Assembly: GCA_051881815.1 (NCBI GenBank) | Contig: JBJEQP010000004.1 | Coordinates: 1 to 28,459, forward strand | Direction: 5' to 3' | Source: UMGS363 sp051881815 | GTDB taxonomy: Bacteria; Bacillota; Clostridia; Oscillospirales; Ruminococcaceae | DNA length: 28,459 bases | Shown: in pieces, positions 23,535 through 28,459 of the stretch | How positions within the stretch are numbered: the first letter of the stretch is position 1 | Layout of the letters: each line of letters opens with the position of its first letter | The notes under the pieces: generated by a model | Seen by the model: the letters and a program-made list of their open reading frames with translations, nothing else | Told to the model about the DNA's origin: nothing | Database searches by the model: none | Translations under genes and position numbers: made by a program

Positions 23535-23665
23535 AAGGAAACGCTGATTAATACGTTTCAGACGTTTTTCAAAATGTATATGTCAGAATGACATTAAAGA
23601 CAGGAAACTCGTACATTTTTCAAAACGGCGAAACGAACGTTGCGCTTTAATCAGCTTTTTCCTAA
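23535..23665. mobile_element. Inverted-repeat element C (about 131 bp)
   Basis: The ends AAGGAAACGCTGATTAA (left) and TTAATCAGCTTTTTCCT (right) are imperfect inverted repeats. The inner parts pair again (CGTTTCAGACG and AAAATGTA with TACATTTTT and CGAAACG). No ORF. It differs from types A and B and lacks their core. The bases 23666-23770 after it show nothing recognisable. Confidence 0.55.
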
Positions 23666-23770
23666 TATCCTTATTAGTATTATAACACATTTTTGGAAAA
23701 ATGCAATATATTTTTTGGAATTATAAACAGATTTTTTCGCAAGCATATAGAACAGCTGTGCATTTTGAAC

Positions 23771-23929
23771 TATAGCAAGACATAAAAATAGACTGACAAA
23801 AGAAGGCGAGGGCAAAGCTTGAAGAGTTAGGAACGAACCCGCAGGCTTGCCGCCTGTCAAGAGTGAGCGACGACACTATTCAAGCTTTGAATCGCCGAAC
23901 TTGTCAGGATATTTTTGTGAATTGCTATA
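23771..23929. mobile_element. MITE-like element A3 (159 bp)
   Basis: A third copy of type A, with ends TATAGCAA and TTGCTATA and the AAAGCTTGAA/TTCAAGCTTT pair. The core is 4 bases shorter (CCGCAGGCTTGCCGCC). Its right end lies 3 bases from the stop codon of the alcohol dehydrogenase gene, so it forms the 3' end of that operon's transcript. Confidence 0.85.
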
Positions 23930-23932
23930 GTA

Positions 23933-25063
23933 TTAGATAGATTTCCTATATATCTCAGCCACTTCTTCTCTGCTGAATGTAACGGGAGCGTTTTTCAGAT
24001 TTCCGATAGATATCTTCATACAGTTTTCGGTCATCCATTCCACGTCATCAGCGGTTATTCCGAGATCGCCCAGCTTGACCTCAAGCTCTATTGCTTTAAG
24101 GAACTGACGGATACCGTCCGCACAGTCTTTTTCATCTTTTCCGCCGAGCAGCTTTGAAACCTCGGCAAATTTTTCCGGCAAAGCAGGCGCAAGCCTTTCA
24201 ACTATCGTCGGAGTAAGGGCGGCAAGACCTCTTCCGTGAACAATGTTTTTCAGTCCCGAAGCAGGATGTTCCATTCCATGAGCAGCGGAAACTCCTGCAG
24301 CTCCTATCACCATACCGCCAAGCGTTGCGGCAAGACTTACCGCTTCCCATGCTTGGGTATCGTCGTAATTCTGCATCAGCTTAGGAAGATTCTCCGTTAT
24401 AAGCTTTATCGCAAGCAACGCCTGTACGTCGGTGAGCGGATTTGCTTTTTTGGAAGTGTAAGCTTCAAGCGCATGAGTGAATGCGTCAAACCCAACCGAG
24501 GAGAGGACGTGTTTCGGCATTGTCGTCATCACGTCCGGATCTACAACGGAAGCCGAGGGCATTATCTGCATAGTATAAAGCGCCTTTTTATCCTTCGTTT
24601 CGGGATTGGTAAGAACTGCTATCTGGTTTCCCTCACTTCCCGTTCCGCAGGTAGTAGGGATAAGTATAATAGGCAAAGCGCCCCTGCCCTGCTTCTTTCC
24701 GAAAATATAATCCGATACATCGCCCTCGTTCATGCAGCAGAAAGCTATGGACTTTGCAGCGTCCATTATCGAACCTCCGCCTACACCGAGTATCATATCG
24801 CATCCGTTATCTTTGGCAAGAGCCACGCCCTCATATACAGTCGTTGTAAGAGGATTCTGCGTAACCTTGTCAAACACGCAAGCGTCAACTCCTGCGGTTT
24901 TCAGATTATTCACAACTCTGTCCAGCAGTCCCGATCTTTTCGTACTGCCCGTTCCCGTAACAACGAGCGCTTTTTTTCCGTATGACGCAGCTATCTCGCC
25001 TGCCTTATCCGCTTTTCCTCTGCCAAAGTACAGATTTACCGGAAGATCATATTGAAAATCCAT
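23933..25063 (-). CDS. Iron-containing alcohol dehydrogenase
   Basis: This type III alcohol dehydrogenase (376 residues) has the NAD site GVGGGSIMDAAKS (93-105) and metal-binding residues Asp193 and His197 in FDAFTHALEAYTS, with further His in AAHGMEHPASG and VHGRGLA. The family reduces aldehydes or oxidises alcohols, including butanol, lactaldehyde and 1,2-propanediol; the substrate here is open. Its ATG overlaps the stop codon of the upstream kinase-like gene in TAATG, so the two are translationally coupled. It is the last gene of the amino-acid transporter operon. Confidence 0.92.
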   Translation of the reverse strand: MDFQYDLPVNLYFGRGKADKAGEIAASYGKKALVVTGTGSTKRSGLLDRVVNNLKTAGVDACVFDKVTQNPLTTTVYEGVALAKDNGCDMILGVGGGSIMDAAKSIAFCCMNEGDVSDYIFGKKQGRGALPIILIPTTCGTGSEGNQIAVLTNPETKDKKALYTMQIMPSASVVDPDVMTTMPKHVLSSVGFDAFTHALEAYTSKKANPLTDVQALLAIKLITENLPKLMQNYDDTQAWEAVSLAATLGGMVIGAAGVSAAHGMEHPASGLKNIVHGRGLAALTPTIVERLAPALPEKFAEVSKLLGGKDEKDCADGIRQFLKAIELEVKLGDLGITADDVEWMTENCMKISIGNLKNAPVTFSREEVAEIYRKSI

Positions 25064-25698
25064 TAGTCGATCAGTCCTTTTATTTTAAGATAATCTTTTA
25101 TAAGCTCCACACAATTATCAATACCGACCTTTTCGCTGTTAAGAGTCATATCGTAATTGATGGGATTTGTCCAGTAGTTGCCGTGAGTGTAATATTCATA
25201 GTAATCCGCACGGAATTTATCGGTCTGCTTGATAGTTGCCTGTGCGACCTCTTCGGTAACGCCCATATTTTCCATCGTTCGCTTTATGCAGAAATCACGA
25301 GGCGCTTCAATATAAACGCTTACAACGTTATCTCTGCCCTGCAGGATATAATCGGCGCATTTTCCGACTATAACACACGACTCAGTTTCGGCAAGGTTAA
25401 GTATGATCTGCTTCTGATAATCGAAAAGCTTGTCATCGGAAACAAATTTCTCATTGTGCGCAATGTATTTTTTTGCACGGGGAAGACCTCTCATAAGACT
25501 TGCAAATCCGCCTCCCGAGGTACGCAGCTTTTCGTTTACCTCCTCAAAAACGTTCTTGTCCAGTCCGCTGAGCTGTGAAGCAAGCGTAAGTATTCTGTTT
25601 TCATAGCAGTGTATGCCAAGGTCGGCCGCAAGCTTGGAGGCGATGACCTTTCCGCCTGTACCGAATCCTCTTGCAAAGGTTACAACATAATTCTGCAT
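25063..25698 (-). CDS. Cytidylate kinase-like protein
   Basis: The protein (211 residues) belongs to the cytidylate-kinase-2-like family (AAA-type P-loop fold). It starts YVVTFARGFGTGGKVIASKL, a loop variant with Gly-rich GTGGK, then VIVGKCADYIL and VYIEAPRDFCIKRTMEN. Real Cmk is somewhat longer and carries a different NMP-binding region; the substrate of this group is unknown. It lies 4 bases after the ABC ATPase gene and overlaps the alcohol dehydrogenase start, so it is part of the operon. Confidence 0.82.
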   Translation of the reverse strand: MQNYVVTFARGFGTGGKVIASKLAADLGIHCYENRILTLASQLSGLDKNVFEEVNEKLRTSGGGFASLMRGLPRAKKYIAHNEKFVSDDKLFDYQKQIILNLAETESCVIVGKCADYILQGRDNVVSVYIEAPRDFCIKRTMENMGVTEEVAQATIKQTDKFRADYYEYYTHGNYWTNPINYDMTLNSEKVGIDNCVELIKDYLKIKGLID

Positions 25699-25702
25699 AA
25701 CA

Positions 25703-26473
25703 TTACGCCTTCCTTTCTCCGTCCGAAATATATCTGCTTAAAAATTCTTTTGTTCTTGCGTTTTCGGGATCGGTGAAGAATTTCTCCGGAGGTGCGTCCT
25801 CAATTATGTAGCCCTTGTCCATAAAAAGCACCCTTGAGGAAACGTCACGCGCAAAACCCATTTCGTGAGTCACGATAAGCATTGTAAGACCGGTTTTTGC
25901 AAGAGATTTCATAACGTTGAGAACTTCGCCAACCATTTCAGGGTCAAGAGCACTTGTCGGCTCATCAAAAAGCAGCACCTCGGGGTTCATGCAAAGTCCT
26001 CTGGCAATAGCAACTCTCTGCTTTTGACCGCCTGAAAGCTGTGATGGATATGCGTTGATGAACGGCGCCATTCCGACCGATTTAAGATGCGTGACAGCAC
26101 GTTCCTTTGCTTCTTCCTTTGAAAGATGAAGCACCTTCCTTGTACCCTCCATGCAGTTTTTAAGAACTGTCATATTGTTGAAAAGATTAAATGACTGAAA
26201 CACCATTCCGACCTTGGAGCGATATTCGTTAATCTCCTTCTGTGCTTTTCCCAACTCTTTGCCGTTGAAATATATCTTTCCGTAGGTCTGCTTTTCAAGC
26301 TGGTTTATACAGCGCAGAAGCGTTGATTTACCGGAACCGGACGAACCGAGTATGCAGATAACATCACCTTTGTTCACCGAAAAATCAATTTTACGAAGAA
26401 CCTGATGTTCACCGAAATTCTTGCTTAATTCCTCAACACGGATGATCTCTTTTCCCTCAGTATTCTCTTTCAC
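25703..26473 (-). CDS. Polar amino-acid ABC transporter ATP-binding protein
   Basis: This 256-residue ATPase is of the GlnQ/TcyN type. Walker A is GSSGSGKST, the Q-loop is GMVFQSFNLF, the signature LSGGQKQRVAIARGL and Walker B EVLLFDEPTSALD, with the switch His in VTHEMGFARDV. The start is GTG at 26473 after GGAGG. The permease stop lies 13 bases upstream. With the permease and binding protein it makes an importer for a polar amino acid such as cystine or glutamine. Confidence 0.92.
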   Translation of the reverse strand: MKENTEGKEIIRVEELSKNFGEHQVLRKIDFSVNKGDVICILGSSGSGKSTLLRCINQLEKQTYGKIYFNGKELGKAQKEINEYRSKVGMVFQSFNLFNNMTVLKNCMEGTRKVLHLSKEEAKERAVTHLKSVGMAPFINAYPSQLSGGQKQRVAIARGLCMNPEVLLFDEPTSALDPEMVGEVLNVMKSLAKTGLTMLIVTHEMGFARDVSSRVLFMDKGYIIEDAPPEKFFTDPENARTKEFLSRYISDGERKA

Positions 26474-26486
26474 TTATACCGCCTCC

Positions 26487-27242
26487 TTACTCGTTGTTAT
26501 CCATGTATTCCACAGCAAGGGCATAATCCTTTTTGCCTGCCATCTTCTTTTCGATAAGGAGGAATATCCTGTTGAATACAAAGCAAAGAACAAAATATAT
26601 AACTGCAATTACCAGATAGGATTCAAGGTACTTGTAATAGGTTCCGCCTGCGGTCTTTGCCTGCAGGAACAGCTCCTTTACTCCGATAACGTTCAATACG
26701 GAAGTCATTTTAAGGTTGGTAAGGAATGTATTTGCCATTTCGGGAACGATGTTCTTGAAAGCCTGAGGCAGAACTATGTTCATCATAGTCGAAATCGGCG
26801 ACATTCCGAGTGCCAAAGCGCCCTCACGCTGACCGATATCTATCGAGTTAATGCCTGCACGAACCGTTTCAGCCATATATGCGCCCGTGTTAAGCACAGT
26901 AACAAGAATACCTGCGGAAATTGGATTTATCATCAGGCCACCCTGGCGAAGTCCGAAATAGACTATCATCGCCTGAACGATCATAGGCGTGCCGCGGAAG
27001 ATCTCAATATAAACCTTACATACGCCTTTAAAAAAGCCTAAAATTATCTTCTTGAAAAGAGGATCATCCTTGCTGAGCTTAGAATCCTCAACTATTCCGA
27101 CAACAAATCCGAGAATAAATCCAAGAATAGTACCCGCAACCGATACAGCAAGTGTAATTAGCGTACCCGTAACAAAAAGCTCAGCATACTCTGTGGCGAT
27201 AAACCATATCCATTCAAGCAAGCCGTTTGGTGTATCTGTCAT
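26487..27242 (-). CDS. Polar amino-acid ABC transporter permease
   Basis: This 251-residue permease of the HisMQ type has about five spans, the N-terminal GTLITLAVSVAGTILGFILG, then EIFRGTPMIVQAMIVYFGL, and the EAA loop REGALALGMSPISTMMNIVL PQAFKN in two parts. It has AAAGGAGGT before the ATG. The gap to the binding-protein gene (231 bases) is almost filled by element B2. Confidence 0.92.
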   Translation of the reverse strand: MTDTPNGLLEWIWFIATEYAELFVTGTLITLAVSVAGTILGFILGFVVGIVEDSKLSKDDPLFKKIILGFFKGVCKVYIEIFRGTPMIVQAMIVYFGLRQGGLMINPISAGILVTVLNTGAYMAETVRAGINSIDIGQREGALALGMSPISTMMNIVLPQAFKNIVPEMANTFLTNLKMTSVLNVIGVKELFLQAKTAGGTYYKYLESYLVIAVIYFVLCFVFNRIFLLIEKKMAGKKDYALAVEYMDNNE

Positions 27243-27307
27243 AAACCTGACCTCCTTTTAATAGAGCGCCGCTTTCCGAACAAAATGAAAGCGGCGCAGA
27301 TGATTTT

Positions 27308-27467
27308 ATACTAATTCCAAACCGTTCTATAGATAAAGACGACAGATAGAATAATCCAAGTCAAGGAAGACGACCGCAGGCAGGCTGTCGCCTGTCAAGG
27401 GAGCCTGACGCAGAATTGGATTATTATATCCGAGTATTTAGTCTTACGGTTGGTTTGGAATTAGTAT
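27308..27467. mobile_element. MITE-like element B2 (160 bp), inside the operon
   Basis: The ends ATACTAATTCCAAACC (27308-27323) and GGTTTGGAATTAGTAT (27452-27467) are perfect inverted repeats. The middle resembles B1 (GATAGAAT, then CCGCAGGCAGGCTGTCGCC and TGTCAAGGGAGC). It has the same length as B1 but different inner arms. It lies 6 bases after the binding-protein stop codon and before the permease gene, so it becomes a strong hairpin in the middle of the operon transcript. Confidence 0.8.
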
Positions 27468-27473
27468 TACCCT

Positions 27474-28400
27474 TTAATTTGCAGCAGGCTGAACAGAAAT
27501 TGCTTCTTCCATCATTGTGTTCATTGTATCACGGTCAAGACCTACAGCATCCATAGCAGCCTGTAGCTTGTCACGGAGCTCTGTATCGTCCTTGCGTGTT
27601 GCAATGCAGACATTTGTCATTTCTTCATCACCTACGAAAGTATCTCCGTCTGCAAGAGTAATGATCTTAAGATCGGTATTTGTGAGCAGAGCAGACTGTG
27701 CAGTAGGAAGGTCGATAACAGCAAGATCAGCGGTTTCGTTTGAAAGTGCCATAAATACTTCTGCTGTTGTTTCATAGTTTGCGCCGAGAGTTACATCGGG
27801 GATCTGATCAAGAAGCGGTACCCATCCTGTTCCAAGCTGTGTGGTCGCAGTTACGTTTTTGCCTGCAAGTTCGGACAGACCCGTAATATTTTCGATCTTA
27901 GAACCCTGCTTTACAACAACGCAGTTGCTTCTGTAATAATAGGGTTCTGTAAATGAGTAGGAAAGCATACGTTCTGCTGTTCTGCCCATTCCGGCAATGA
28001 TGCAGTCATATTCGCCCGAATCCATTGCGATACCGATGGAATCCCATTCCACCTTGTGGATCTCAAGACCCATTCCAAGCTCTTCGGCAAGCTTCTTTGC
28101 AACCATAACATCATAACCGTATGCGTATCCGCCGCCTCCGTAGATCTCAACAGCTGTATCTCCGTTTGGAACATCTGCCCCAACCTGAGTCCAGTTAAAC
28201 GGAGCATAAGCACATTCCATGCCCACTCTCAATACTCCGTTTTCCGCACTTGTGCTTTCAGCCTCAGTACCTGCGGAAGTACCTGCGGAAGTCGTTGCCG
28301 ATGAACCGGAGGAAGAACTTGAACAAGCGGAAAATGCCGATACTGCCATTACGCACGCAGCGATCATACTTACTGTTTTAAGGAATGCTTTTGCTTTCAT
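27474..28400 (-). CDS. Amino-acid ABC transporter substrate-binding lipoprotein
   Basis: This 308-residue family 3 binding protein has a lipoprotein signal with Cys26 in FSAC, followed by a Ser/Thr/Ala-rich linker. The ligand domain starts LRVGMECAYAPFNWTQ and has GYDVMVAKKLAEELGMGLEI, DCIIAGMGRTAERMLSYSFT and EPYYYRSN, typical of polar amino-acid binders. It captures its ligand outside the membrane for the permease and ATPase that follow. GAGGAG lies before the ATG. Only 59 bases remain upstream, so the operon promoter may be partly outside the window. Confidence 0.92.
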   Translation of the reverse strand: MKAKAFLKTVSMIAACVMAVSAFSACSSSSSGSSATTSAGTSAGTEAESTSAENGVLRVGMECAYAPFNWTQVGADVPNGDTAVEIYGGGGYAYGYDVMVAKKLAEELGMGLEIHKVEWDSIGIAMDSGEYDCIIAGMGRTAERMLSYSFTEPYYYRSNCVVVKQGSKIENITGLSELAGKNVTATTQLGTGWVPLLDQIPDVTLGANYETTAEVFMALSNETADLAVIDLPTAQSALLTNTDLKIITLADGDTFVGDEEMTNVCIATRKDDTELRDKLQAAMDAVGLDRDTMNTMMEEAISVQPAAN

Positions 28401-28459
28401 ATTGATTTCTCCTCGTATAATAAATTTAAGGGTAATTTAAAGAGAACCCCTATAAAAAC

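Noticed and set aside
18376..27467. The repeated 160-bp units as a CRISPR array.
   Set aside because: They are far apart, inverted-repeat-bounded and without regular short repeats, spacers or cas genes.

Overview
The window looks like a chromosome segment of a low-to-medium GC Gram-positive gut Firmicute, probably a Ruminococcus-like Oscillospiraceae. This is inferred from protein style, strong AGGAGG ribosome sites, textbook TTGACA/TATAAT promoters, a lipoprotein GH5 glucanase and a multidomain glucose-type PTS permease. No taxonomic search was possible. I see no rRNA, tRNA, CRISPR array, transposase or phage genes. Much of the interest is in small elements and broken genes between ordinary housekeeping and sugar or amino-acid uptake genes.

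Layout. (1) 1-1.6 kb: a truncated SGNH hydrolase, an intact LysR regulator and a 3'-truncated AEC transporter. (2) 1.8-6.1 kb: phosphotransferase genes, with glucose-type EIICBA and HPr on +, a short relic of an Enzyme I 3' end just after ptsH, a terminator, and an intact Enzyme I gene on the opposite strand. (3) 6.4-9.7 kb: EamA transporter and PAP2 phosphatase on +, meeting a GH5 lipoprotein on -. (4) 9.7-10.6 kb: a candidate small RNA with its own consensus promoter and terminator, then a C39-like cysteine peptidase. (5) 10.7-13.7 kb: a three-gene ABC-2 type exporter on -, preceded by a 26-codon leader ORF and an attenuator-like hairpin; a tandem repeat forms the tail of its ATPase gene. 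(6) 13.8-18.3 kb: an HTH-kinase fusion, an AraC regulator and a divergent GH31 alpha-glucosidase. (7) 18.5-21 kb: HAD phosphatase, a MerR/TipAS regulator with a 19-bp-spacer promoter, and a fic gene frameshifted at a run of ten A. (8) 21-23.4 kb: a membrane ferredoxin and an SDR dehydrogenase. (9) 23.9-28.4 kb: one operon on - with amino-acid binding protein, permease, ATPase, a cytidylate-kinase-like protein and an iron alcohol dehydrogenase.

Five MITE-like elements of about 160 bp are scattered from 18.3 kb to the end: three of one kind (A), two of another (B). They have different terminal inverted repeats but share a core. They lie beside promoters, directly after stop codons or inside an operon, so they may shape transcript ends and leaders. 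Two further inverted-repeat elements lie between them.

How the genes may work together: PTS uptake (EIICBA, HPr, EI) and polysaccharide breakdown (GH5 outside, GH31 inside, AraC control) fit a plant-glycan or oligosaccharide-using lifestyle. HPr keeps His15 but has Lys at position 46, so classical HPr(Ser-P) catabolite control is unlikely through this protein.
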